A stretch of 8,287 bases of DNA from Hyphococcus sp. (GTDB lineage Bacteria > Pseudomonadota > Alphaproteobacteria > Caulobacterales > Parvularculaceae). The notes beneath the pieces are model-generated. The model did no database searches. It was not told the origin of the DNA and saw nothing but the letters and a program-made list of their open reading frames with translations. The position numbers and the translations under genes were made by a program. Shown piece after piece: positions 1 to 6,576 of this stretch. The stretch is taken from positions 1 to 8,287 of the forward strand of contig BQJH01000125.1 of the NCBI GenBank assembly GCA_021604605.1, written 5' to 3'. Each line of letters begins with the position of its first letter. The stretch's first letter is position 1.

Positions 1-990
1 GAACTCATTCGCCCAACCAAATTAGAGGTTGAGCCGGGTGCGGATCCGAACCGCAAAGCTACAATTATCGCTCAGCCTTTGGAGCGTGGGTTTGGCCTGA
101 CGCTTGGAAATGGCCTGCGCCGTATTCTGATGTCGTCGCTGCAGGGCTCTGCCGTAACATCTTTGCAAATTGACGGCGTTGTTCACGAATTTTCATCGAT
201 CCCCGGCGTTCGTGAAGATGTGACTGACATTGTCCTCAACGTGAAACAGCTTGCTTTGCGCCTGAATAGCGAAGGGCCGCGCCGCCTTGTCCTGAAGCGT
301 GACAATCCGGGTGTTGTAACCGCTGCTGACATTGAAGAGACATCGGCTGTTGATATCCTCAACAAAGATCACGTGATCTGCCATCTCGACGAAGGCGCAT
401 CTCTGCGCATGGAACTGACGGTAAATGACGGCAAGGGCTACGCGCCTGCTGAACAGAACCGCCCTGAAGATGCGCCGATTGGTCTGGTTCCGATCGACAG
501 CCTCTACAGCCCGGTGGTTCGCGTCGCTTACCGCGTCGAGAACACGCGTGAAGGTCAGGTTCTGGACTATGATCGTCTGATTATGGAAATCGAAACTGAC
601 GGATCTGTTACACCGGAAGATGCTGTCGCTTATGCGGCGCGCATTCTTCAGGATCAGCTGCAGATCTTCATCAACTTTGATGAGCCGAAAATGGAAAGCG
701 CGAGCGATGCTCGTGAAGAGCTTCCATTCAACCCGGCCTTGTTGCGCAAGGTTGATGAGCTTGAGCTTTCTGTACGGTCTGCGAACTGCCTGAAAAACGA
801 CAATATCGTTTATATTGGCGACCTCATTCAAAAGACCGAAGCCGAAATGCTACGGACACCGAACTTTGGCCGCAAGTCACTGAACGAGATTAAAGAAGTT
901 CTGGCGACATTGGGTCTGCATCTCGGAATGGACGTACCGGATTGGCCGCCCGACAATATTGAAGAACTTGCCAAAAAGTTTGACGAGTAA
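1..990 (+). CDS. rpoA: DNA-directed RNA polymerase subunit alpha (5' end cut by window edge)
   Basis: The reading frame is open from base 1 and ends at TAA 988-990, giving 329 visible residues. By comparison with family members only about 7-10 N-terminal residues are missing, so the TTG at 79 is an internal codon and not the start. The N-terminal assembly domain is clear: the stretch LERGFGLTLGNGLRRIL (from visible residue 27) is the conserved segment through which alpha dimerises and nucleates binding of beta and beta-prime. A short linker around visible residues 227-245 leads to the C-terminal DNA- and activator-binding domain. There, ELSVRSANCLKNDNIVYIGDL contains the arginine (visible residue 259) matching E. 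coli Arg265, which contacts the UP element. The helix-hairpin-helix part (RTPNFGRKSLNEIKE) follows. The ending, with a tryptophan-proline motif and an acidic tail, is typical of Alphaproteobacteria. The gene is followed by rplQ, as in the usual alpha operon. Nothing looks broken. Confidence 0.98.
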   Translation, partial: ELIRPTKLEVEPGADPNRKATIIAQPLERGFGLTLGNGLRRILMSSLQGSAVTSLQIDGVVHEFSSIPGVREDVTDIVLNVKQLALRLNSEGPRRLVLKRDNPGVVTAADIEETSAVDILNKDHVICHLDEGASLRMELTVNDGKGYAPAEQNRPEDAPIGLVPIDSLYSPVVRVAYRVENTREGQVLDYDRLIMEIETDGSVTPEDAVAYAARILQDQLQIFINFDEPKMESASDAREELPFNPALLRKVDELELSVRSANCLKNDNIVYIGDLIQKTEAEMLRTPNFGRKSLNEIKEVLATLGLHLGMDVPDWPPDNIEELAKKFDE

Positions 991-1000
991 ACAAAATTAT

Positions 1001-1020
1001 CTGGCTGAAGGGTCAGTCAG
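1001..1020 (+). other. Hairpin between rpoA and rplQ
   Basis: CTGGCTGA (1001-1008) pairs with TCAGTCAG (1013-1020) over 8 base pairs, one of them a G-U wobble, closing a 4-base AGGG loop. It occupies most of the 47-base rpoA-rplQ gap and ends 4 bases before the rplQ Shine-Dalgarno sequence. No T-run follows, so it is not an intrinsic terminator. It could be an RNA processing or mRNA-stability element, or could influence rplQ translation. The pairing is seen directly; any role is inference. Confidence 0.45.
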
Positions 1021-1037
1021 TCTAAGGAGATAAAGCC

Positions 1038-1478
1038 ATGCGACACGGGATGGCGCACCGTAAATTGAACCGCACTCACGAACATCGCAAAGCGATGTTT
1101 GCTAACATGGCGTGCGCGCTCATCAAGCATGAGCAAATCACAACGACCTTGCCGAAAGCCAAAGAGCTTCGCCCGATCGTTGAAAAGCTCGTCACGAAAG
1201 CAAAGCATGCGGCCGATGACAAAGATCAGTCGCTTCACTTGCGTCGTCAGGTTATCTCGTCGATCCGCGATAAAGACATGGCCAAGAAGCTGTTTGAAAA
1301 GCTTGGTCCACGCTATGCTGAGCGTGACGGTGGTTATATCCGCATTATGAAAGCGGGTTTTCGCTATGGCGATAATGCGCCGCTCGCCGTGATTGAGTTT
1401 GTTGATCGCGACGAAGACGCCAAAGGCCAGGATTCAGGCCCTGTCATCGGCGTTGAGGATGACGACGACGAAGAATAA
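1038..1478 (+). CDS. rplQ: 50S ribosomal protein L17
   Basis: This 146-residue protein is a structural component of the large ribosomal subunit, sitting near the exit of the peptide tunnel. The L17 signature is intact: MRHGMAHRKLNRTHEHRKAM at the N-terminus, then ALIKHEQITTTLPKAKELRP around residues 27-46, and the closing GGYIRIMKAGFRYGDNAPLAVIEFVDR near residues 98-123. The ATG at 1038 is chosen because a strong AGGAG (1025-1029) lies 8 bases before it and the protein begins exactly at the family N-terminus. After about residue 124 there is a tail of roughly 20 residues ending in EDDDDEE. E. coli L17 lacks this, but acidic C-terminal extensions are common among alphaproteobacterial L17 proteins. 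It is co-oriented with rpoA, 47 bases downstream, and is the last gene before the terminator at 1522-1557. Confidence 0.98.
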   Translation: MRHGMAHRKLNRTHEHRKAMFANMACALIKHEQITTTLPKAKELRPIVEKLVTKAKHAADDKDQSLHLRRQVISSIRDKDMAKKLFEKLGPRYAERDGGYIRIMKAGFRYGDNAPLAVIEFVDRDEDAKGQDSGPVIGVEDDDDEE

Positions 1479-1521
1479 CGGTTTCCTGCCTTCTAATGGG
1501 GCGGACATGAGATTGAATAGG

Positions 1522-1557
1522 GGACACGCAAGATGCTAATCTTGCGTGTTCTTTTTT
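1522..1557 (+). terminator. Intrinsic terminator of the rpoA-rplQ operon
   Basis: ACACGCAAGAT (1524-1534) and ATCTTGCGTGT (1539-1549) form a perfect 11-bp stem with a 4-base GCTA loop. The stem extends by a G-U and a G-C pair (1523/1550 and 1522/1551). Six T residues at 1552-1557 follow directly. This is a canonical Rho-independent terminator, 44 bases after the rplQ stop. It ends only 17 bases before the start codon of the downstream protease, so either the protease promoter overlaps or precedes it, or some transcription passes through it. Confidence 0.9.
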
Positions 1558-1574
1558 GTCTGGAGGAATGAGTA

Positions 1575-3065
1575 ATGCGTCTTAGCCTGATGACTGTTCT
1601 GGCCTTTTGTACATTGATGAGCGCCCCTGCCTGCGCGCAACCAGCCCAATCTTCCGAGGAGGCTTCACAAGAAGCAAATACTCCAGAGGCAGAGAACGCT
1701 GAAAACAGCGCAATGCAGGCTGATACGATTTCTTCTGCGCCGCGCGTTACGCCGCAATCGATGATGGAGGTCAAGCTATCCTTTGCGCCTGTAGTGGAGC
1801 GTGCCGCCCCTGCTGTGGTGAACATCTATACACGGCGTGTGGTGCAGCAGCGGAACCGCTTTGCTGGCGATCCGTTTTTCGAACGTTTCTTTGGCGGCAG
1901 TTCCGGCATGCCCCGTGAACGTGTTCAAAACTCGTTGGGCTCAGGCGTTATTGTCAGCCCGGATGGCGTGGTGGTGACCAACAATCATGTCATCGAGGGT
2001 ATGGAAGAGATTAAGGTCGTGTTGAATGATCGGCGTGAATATAACGCCGAACTTATCCTTGCCGACCCGCAAACAGATCTGGCGGTATTGCGTATCGAAC
2101 CGGATGAAGCATTACCATTTCTTACCTTCGCAAATTCAGATGGCTTGCAGGTTGGTGATGTTGTCCTGGCGATCGGTAATCCATTTGGCGTGGGGCAGAC
2201 GGTGACGAACGGGATTGTGTCTGCGTTGGCGCGAACGGCCGTTTCGGTTTCTGATTATCAGTTCTTCATTCAAACAGACGCAGCGATTAATCCAGGCAAT
2301 TCCGGCGGCGCCCTTGTAGATATTGACGGGCGCCTTATCGGCGTGAACACGGCGATCTATTCCCGCTCGGGCGGCTCTAACGGTATCGGCTTTGCGATCC
2401 CGTCTCGGCTTGTACAACAGGTCATCAACTCCGCTACCAATGGCAACACACTGGTGCGGCCATGGATCGGCGCTTCGACCAGTACGGTGACATCCGATGT
2501 CGCCAAAGCCCTGAAGCTGGACCGTCCTGCCGGCGCGATTGTTGATGACATCTGGCCAACTGGGCCCGCCGAGGCTGGCGGCATTAAACCGGGCGATGTG
2601 ATCATCGAGGTGGACGGACAACCGGTTTACGACGCAGAGACATTGCAATATCGGATCGGGGTCAAGGCGGATGCAGAGGAGGCGACCATCTCCTATGTGC
2701 GCGGAGGTAAAACACGCAATGCGACTGTTACGCTCAGCCTGCCGCCGGAAAACCCGCCACGTGACACACGCGAGTTGAAGGGCAATCACCCATTAAACGG
2801 GGTCACGGTCGACAATCTGTCACCGCGTTATAGCGAAGAGTTGGGGCTTGATCCTTTGTCAACTGGCGTTGTTGTAGCACAGGTAAGCTCGAGATCATTT
2901 GCCGCGAGGCGTGGCCTTCGTCCTGGCTTCAAAATTTTGTCAGTCAACGGAAGGGACGTTGATACAGTTGCTGAACTTGATCGCGAAATTTCTAAACCCA
3001 ACACTCGATGGGAGCTGGAAATCGACACAGGCGGGCGCATCGTTCCCTGGCGCGTTGGGCGATAA
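1575..3065 (+). CDS. degP: Do/HtrA family periplasmic serine endopeptidase
   Basis: A complete 496-residue Do-type protease/chaperone, which degrades or refolds misfolded envelope proteins. The start at 1575 has GGAGG (1562-1566) 8 bases upstream and opens with a signal peptide whose likely cleavage is after A21 (ACA|QP), so it acts in the periplasm. A low-complexity Glu/Ala/Ser/Gln stretch covers residues 22-60. The trypsin-like domain spans about 65-285 and has a full catalytic triad: His138 in TNNHVIEG, Asp168 in DPQTDLAVLRI, and Ser243 in NPGNSGGALVD. PDZ1 covers about 293-388 (GPAEAGGIKPGDVI and DGQPV typical). PDZ2 covers about 405-495 (RRGLRPGFKILSVNGRDV). Two PDZ domains place it in the DegP/DegQ/MucD group; sequence alone does not say which, so the symbol is by family. 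It heads a six-gene co-directional block, with rarA 6 bases downstream. The cysteine at 20 is preceded by APA, a poor lipobox, so I read this as an ordinary secreted protein. Confidence 0.95.
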   Translation: MRLSLMTVLAFCTLMSAPACAQPAQSSEEASQEANTPEAENAENSAMQADTISSAPRVTPQSMMEVKLSFAPVVERAAPAVVNIYTRRVVQQRNRFAGDPFFERFFGGSSGMPRERVQNSLGSGVIVSPDGVVVTNNHVIEGMEEIKVVLNDRREYNAELILADPQTDLAVLRIEPDEALPFLTFANSDGLQVGDVVLAIGNPFGVGQTVTNGIVSALARTAVSVSDYQFFIQTDAAINPGNSGGALVDIDGRLIGVNTAIYSRSGGSNGIGFAIPSRLVQQVINSATNGNTLVRPWIGASTSTVTSDVAKALKLDRPAGAIVDDIWPTGPAEAGGIKPGDVIIEVDGQPVYDAETLQYRIGVKADAEEATISYVRGGKTRNATVTLSLPPENPPRDTRELKGNHPLNGVTVDNLSPRYSEELGLDPLSTGVVVAQVSSRSFAARRGLRPGFKILSVNGRDVDTVAELDREISKPNTRWELEIDTGGRIVPWRVGR

Positions 3066-3071
3066 GGTTTT

Positions 3072-4385
3072 ATGAGCGATCTCTTTCAAGCCGCTGGTTT
3101 TGAGAAAGAGACGCCCCGCCCGCTTGCCGATCGTTTGCGCCCTCAAACGCTTGATGAGGTTGTTGGGCAGGATCATCTATTGGGCGAGGGCGCGCCATTA
3201 AGCCGTATGCTGAAGGCGGGACGGCTATCCTCGATTGTTTTCTGGGGGCCGCCCGGTGTTGGCAAAACGACGATTGCCCGGCTGCTGGCAGGACATGCCG
3301 CCCTGGAATTTGAACAGATTTCAGCAATCTTTTCAGGCGTTGCCGATTTGCGCAAAGTCTTTGAGCGGGCAAAAGCACGCCGGACGACGGGCAAAGGAAC
3401 GCTGCTCTTTGTTGACGAAATCCACCGTTTCAACAAAGCCCAGCAGGACGGGTTTTTGCCCCATGTCGAGTCTGGTTTGATTACCTTGATTGGAGCGACG
3501 ACAGAAAACCCATCTTTCGAATTGAATGCGGCGTTACTTTCGCGGGCGCAGGTTTTTACACTCAATCGTCTTGATGATGGCGCGCTTGAATTGTTATTGG
3601 TGCGAGCGGAAAGCGAAGAAGGTCGAAAGCTTCCACTCACGGGTGAGGCGCGCAAAACTCTTCGCGCCATGGCCGATGGCGATGGACGTTTCGTTCTCAA
3701 TCTTGCGGAAGAAATTTTTGCCGAACCGGAAGATCGCGCTTTGATCGAGCCTCAAGAGCTGGGCGATATCGTGCAGCGCCGCGCGCCTATCTACGATAAA
3801 GGGCAAGAGTCTCACTATAATATGGCGAGCGCCTTACAAAAGTCGATCCGTGGCTCGGATGTCGATGCAGCGCTTTATTGGGCGGCGCGTATGCTGGCTG
3901 GTGGTGAAGACCCAAAGTTTGTCCTGCGCCGTCTTGTGGTTATCGCATCCGAAGATGTCGGCAACGCTGATCCTCAAGCGCTGCCGATGGCGATAGCCGC
4001 AAAAGATGCGTATGAGTTTTTGGGCCAGCCCGAGGGCGAGATTGCGATAGGTCAGTTGGTTGCGTATCTGGGCAGTGCGCCTAAGTCGAACCGAGCGTAT
4101 GCTGCATTCAAAAAGGCCAAGGCTGTCGCCCGGGAAACCGGATCACTGCCGCCGCCGCCCCATGCCATGAACGCGCCGACAAAGCTGATGAAGTCCCTCG
4201 GTTACTCCGATGGCTATGTCTACGATCATGATACGGATGGCGGGTTTGCGGGGTTGAATTACTTTCCGCCCGGCATGGACCGACAGGACTTTTATCAGCC
4301 ATCGAATTACGGGTTCGACAAGGAGATCAGAAAGCGCCTGGATTATTGGCGCCGCCTGCGCGAAGAAAAAGAGAGCGGTTCGTGA
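3072..4385 (+). CDS. rarA: Replication-associated recombination protein RarA (MgsA), AAA+ ATPase
   Basis: A complete 437-residue member of the RarA/Mgs1/WRNIP1 family, related to clamp-loader ATPases and acting in the cytoplasm at stalled or blocked replication forks. The N-terminus has PRPLADRLRPQTLDEVVGQDHLL, the usual family opening. The ATPase core shows Walker A GPPGVGKT (59-66), Walker B LLFVDE (111-116), sensor 1 in GATTEN (141-146) and the putative arginine finger in LLSRAQ (R158). The C-terminal half carries the oligomerisation and family-specific region, with VIASEDVGNADPQAL, PKSNRAYAAF and MKSLGYSDGYVYDHD all recognisable. Length matches the usual 430-450 residues. The start ATG at 3072 lies 6 bases after the protease stop, with AAGG (3064-3067) overlapping that stop as the only binding site, which suggests translational coupling to the protease gene. 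No key residue is missing. Confidence 0.96.
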   Translation: MSDLFQAAGFEKETPRPLADRLRPQTLDEVVGQDHLLGEGAPLSRMLKAGRLSSIVFWGPPGVGKTTIARLLAGHAALEFEQISAIFSGVADLRKVFERAKARRTTGKGTLLFVDEIHRFNKAQQDGFLPHVESGLITLIGATTENPSFELNAALLSRAQVFTLNRLDDGALELLLVRAESEEGRKLPLTGEARKTLRAMADGDGRFVLNLAEEIFAEPEDRALIEPQELGDIVQRRAPIYDKGQESHYNMASALQKSIRGSDVDAALYWAARMLAGGEDPKFVLRRLVVIASEDVGNADPQALPMAIAAKDAYEFLGQPEGEIAIGQLVAYLGSAPKSNRAYAAFKKAKAVARETGSLPPPPHAMNAPTKLMKSLGYSDGYVYDHDTDGGFAGLNYFPPGMDRQDFYQPSNYGFDKEIRKRLDYWRRLREEKESGS

Positions 4386-4409
4386 TGGGTTCTCTTTCTA
4401 TCCTCATGC

Positions 4410-4416
4410 GAGAGAG
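4410..4416 (+). promoter_or_regulatory. Ribosome binding site deciding the TTG start of the hydroxylase gene
   Basis: GAGAGAG lies 8 bases before TTG 4425. The alternative ATG at 4446 has no purine-rich site at a suitable distance, so TTG is preferred. TCTCT at 4391-4395 could pair with AGAGA here and partly mask the site; that pairing is short and speculative. Confidence 0.5.
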
Positions 4417-4424
4417 ACAACATT

Positions 4425-5204
4425 TTGAGCCTTGAAAATATCTCCATGGCGAAACTCGCAATTGCGGGCGTTTTTTTCGTGACGTTCTTTGTTGCGGAAC
4501 GGCTGGTGAATGCCGCTAATCAGCCAAAGGATCTCCCCCGGCTCTTGCGCAATGGCGGTCTATGGTTGGTGGTATTTGCACTTTCGCCATTTATTGTCGC
4601 GCCGATCGCAGGTCTCGGCGCCAATGAGCTATTGTGGCGACGCCCAGAGTGGATGAACGAAGGTGCGCCAGCAATAGTCGTTTTTATCGGCACACTGCTC
4701 GCGCTTGATTGTTGGACCTATTGGTTGCACCGGGCTTATCACAAAGTCCCGTTGATGTGGCGGCTGCATGAAATTCATCATCGTGATGAATTTCTGGATA
4801 CGACCAGCGCCTTTCGATTTCATATTTTTGAGGTGGTGCTGTCGGCTCTGTTGCGGCTGATCCCGATTGCGTTGCTCGCTGTACCGCTTCAAATGGTCAT
4901 CATCTTTGAAGCGCTGCTTCTCAGCACAGCAATTTTCCATCATTCAAACGTACGTTTACCTAAGGGACTGGAAACGGGATTGTCGCGGATAATAGTGACC
5001 CCTTCGATCCATTGGGTCCATCATCACGCCCGCAAACAGGACACAGATTCAAACTATGCGGCCATCCTATCGGTCTGGGATCGGCTGTTTGGTTCAGCCA
5101 GCCCCTCGGCGCGCATATTAGATATGAAAATAGGGGTAGAAGGCGTTGAAGATCAGTCTCTTTTGCGCTTAATGCTGATGCCCTTAATGAGGAGAAGGCC
5201 GTGA
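4425..5204 (+). CDS. Fatty acid hydroxylase / sterol desaturase family integral membrane protein
   Basis: A 259-residue di-iron membrane oxygenase of the fatty acid hydroxylase superfamily, which hydroxylates or desaturates lipid acyl chains, sterols or related lipids using O2. Histidine clusters that would bind the two irons are visible: HRAYH (H102, H106), HEIHH (H115, H118, H119), FHH (H172, H173) and HWVHH (H196, H199, H200). The family ending, DSNY (208-211) and WDRLFGS (218-224), is present. Hydrophobic segments at roughly 9-27, 45-66, 82-100 and 135-172 fit a polytopic inner-membrane protein. The start is uncertain: TTG 4425 has a fair binding site, while ATG 4446 (residue 8) would trim seven residues without touching the family domain. 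The gene lies 39 bases after rarA and overlaps crcB by 4 bases. The substrate cannot be told from sequence; ornithine or other membrane lipids, hopanoids and carotenoids are all possible. Confidence 0.9.
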   Translation: MSLENISMAKLAIAGVFFVTFFVAERLVNAANQPKDLPRLLRNGGLWLVVFALSPFIVAPIAGLGANELLWRRPEWMNEGAPAIVVFIGTLLALDCWTYWLHRAYHKVPLMWRLHEIHHRDEFLDTTSAFRFHIFEVVLSALLRLIPIALLAVPLQMVIIFEALLLSTAIFHHSNVRLPKGLETGLSRIIVTPSIHWVHHHARKQDTDSNYAAILSVWDRLFGSASPSARILDMKIGVEGVEDQSLLRLMLMPLMRRRP

Positions 5205-5587
5205 ACGGCATAAATATCTGGATTGCAATTGGCGCCGGCGGCGGACTAGGCGCTATGGCGCGTCATGGGGTATCGCGTGTGACGCTGCACTATCTTGGCC
5301 CAAACTTCCCATGGGGTACATTGAGCGTGAATGTCCTCGGTTCTTTCATAATGGGCGCAGCTATCGTCTGGTTATCTCGTCATGAGCCGCAAAGCACCGC
5401 TCTGCGTGGGTTTCTTATGGTAGGTGTGCTTGGCGCCTTTACGACATTCTCAACCTTCTCAATGGATGTTGTGACGCTTTATAAGGACAGAACAATCCAG
5501 ATCGCAGCCGCCTATTTGGTGGCGTCAGTCGTTCTTTCGATACTTGGCCTTTTGGCGGGCCTCTTTCTCACGCGGCAAGCGTTATGA
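5201..5587 (+). CDS. crcB: Fluoride ion channel CrcB/FluC
   Basis: A 128-residue, four-helix inner-membrane protein that exports fluoride as a dual-topology homodimer. The diagnostic motifs are all present: GAGGGLGAMARHGVSR (11-26), WGTLSVNVLGSFIMG (38-52) and GVLGAFTTFSTFS (75-87). The last contains the phenylalanines lining the fluoride pathway and the threonine/glycine region of the central sodium site, while the conserved Asn44 sits on helix 2. Hydrophobic helices fall at about 5-21, 37-58, 68-92 and 100-124. There is one copy, consistent with a homodimer rather than a paired-gene system. The GTG start at 5201 overlaps the preceding TGA in GTGA, with GGAGAAGG (5191-5198) just upstream; the ATGA at its 3' end starts the next gene. 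No fluoride riboswitch can precede it because there is no intergenic space, so expression probably follows the operon. Confidence 0.95.
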   Translation: MNGINIWIAIGAGGGLGAMARHGVSRVTLHYLGPNFPWGTLSVNVLGSFIMGAAIVWLSRHEPQSTALRGFLMVGVLGAFTTFSTFSMDVVTLYKDRTIQIAAAYLVASVVLSILGLLAGLFLTRQAL

Positions 5588-6576
5588 GTGGCGTACAAAC
5601 AAAAGTTGTCACCGCCGATGAGGCGGATATGCGCCTGGACCGATGGTTCAAGGCACATTTTCCTGCAGTGACCCACGGGATGCTCGAAAAATATTTGCGC
5701 AAAGGGCAAGTGCGTGTTGCGGGCGGGCGTGTGAAAGCAAATCGGCGTTTGGTAGAGGGCGAGGAGATCCGCATCCCGCCTATGCAACCTTCGGATGGTG
5801 AACAACGAAAGCCAAAAACAAATCCACATACTGCTCAAGACAAAAAAGAGATTGAACAGCTGATCCTTTATCAGGATGACGCCATCATTGCCTTGAACAA
5901 ACCGTTTGGCTTGGCCGTGCAGGGCGGCGCGAACATGAAGCGCCATGTCGACGGGATGCTCGGCGCCCTGGAAAAAAATGGCGAGCGCCCAAAGCTCGTT
6001 CATCGGCTTGATAAAGACACAGGCGGGTTGCTGCTTGTCGCGAAAACCCGAAAAGCGGCGCAGAAATTGAGCGATGCTTTTCGGGGTCATGAAATTGAAA
6101 AAACATATTGGGCTCTGACAGCCAGTGTTCCTATCCCGGCTGAAGGCACAATCTCCTTGCCGATCGCCAAGCGCATGGTGCGGGTTCAGGACGGCGCCCA
6201 GGAGCGAGTGGTCCCATTTACCGGGGAAGCGGCAAAAAATGCGGTGACGGATTATCAGATCGTTGAAGATGCAACCCGCGTTGCTTTTGTCGCGATGCGC
6301 CCGGTCACAGGCCGCACGCACCAATTGCGGGTGCATAGCGCCGCCATGGGATGTCCAATCGTTGGGGATGGCAAATATGGTGGAGAAGCCGCGCATATTG
6401 AGGGCGTTTCTTCAAAACTCCATTTGTTTTGTAGAGCAATGACATTTGCGCACCCTGTAACGGGCCGAAAAATGACATTGCAGGCGCCGATTACAGGTCA
6501 CATGAAAGAAACCTGGAAGTTCTTTTCGTTTGATCAAAAGGCAAACTGTGACTGGCCAGAGGATTTGCGCCGGTGA
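5584..6576 (+). CDS. rluC: RluA/RluC family 23S rRNA pseudouridine synthase
   Basis: A 330-residue pseudouridine synthase of the RluA family, which isomerises specific uridines in 23S rRNA; the E. coli RluC targets are U955, U2504 and U2580. The S4 RNA-binding domain spans about 16-66 (MRLDRWF, KYLRKGQVRV, GEEIRIPP). The catalytic domain runs from about 95 to 310 with HRLDKDTGG (140-148), in which Asp143 is the expected nucleophile, and VTGRTHQLRVH (241-251), the second family motif. The usual TSG after the catalytic aspartate is TGG here. Length and the S4 domain favour RluC or RluD over RluA. The RluC assignment rests on overall alphaproteobacterial gene-order precedent and is less certain than the family. 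ATG 5584 overlaps the crcB stop (ATGA), and the end overlaps the ATP12 start (GTGA), so translation is probably coupled. Confidence 0.92.
   Translation: MSGVQTKVVTADEADMRLDRWFKAHFPAVTHGMLEKYLRKGQVRVAGGRVKANRRLVEGEEIRIPPMQPSDGEQRKPKTNPHTAQDKKEIEQLILYQDDAIIALNKPFGLAVQGGANMKRHVDGMLGALEKNGERPKLVHRLDKDTGGLLLVAKTRKAAQKLSDAFRGHEIEKTYWALTASVPIPAEGTISLPIAKRMVRVQDGAQERVVPFTGEAAKNAVTDYQIVEDATRVAFVAMRPVTGRTHQLRVHSAAMGCPIVGDGKYGGEAAHIEGVSSKLHLFCRAMTFAHPVTGRKMTLQAPITGHMKETWKFFSFDQKANCDWPEDLRR

Noticed and set aside
79..81. TTG at 79 as the rpoA start
   Set aside because: Conserved rpoA sequence (KLEVEPGADPNRKATI) is encoded upstream in the same frame from base 1, so the real start lies outside the window.
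193..831. 212-residue open frame on the minus strand inside rpoA
   Set aside because: It lies wholly antisense to a strongly conserved gene, has no convincing ribosome binding site, and its translation looks like a shadow with no recognisable motif.
1575..1640. Lipoprotein signal with Cys20 in the protease
   Set aside because: The residues before the cysteine are APA, lacking the leucine-type residue of a lipobox and having proline at -2; cleavage after A21 by signal peptidase I fits better.
2136..2789. 217-residue antisense frame within the Do protease gene
   Set aside because: It overlaps the catalytic and PDZ1 coding regions, which are clearly real, and the antisense protein has no recognisable features.
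4383..4427. RarA-hydroxylase fusion through the rarA TGA stop
   Set aside because: The shared frame is a one-in-three coincidence, RarA is complete at its normal length, and there is no sign of selenocysteine or read-through context.
5100..5203. Fluoride riboswitch ahead of crcB
   Set aside because: The upstream DNA is hydroxylase coding sequence up to the overlapping start, and I see none of the conserved riboswitch segments there.
5512..6396. 294-residue open frame on the minus strand across crcB and rluC
   Set aside because: Long, but antisense to two genes with intact family motifs. The translation is rich in Cys, His, Phe and Arg with no domain, as expected for a shadow frame.
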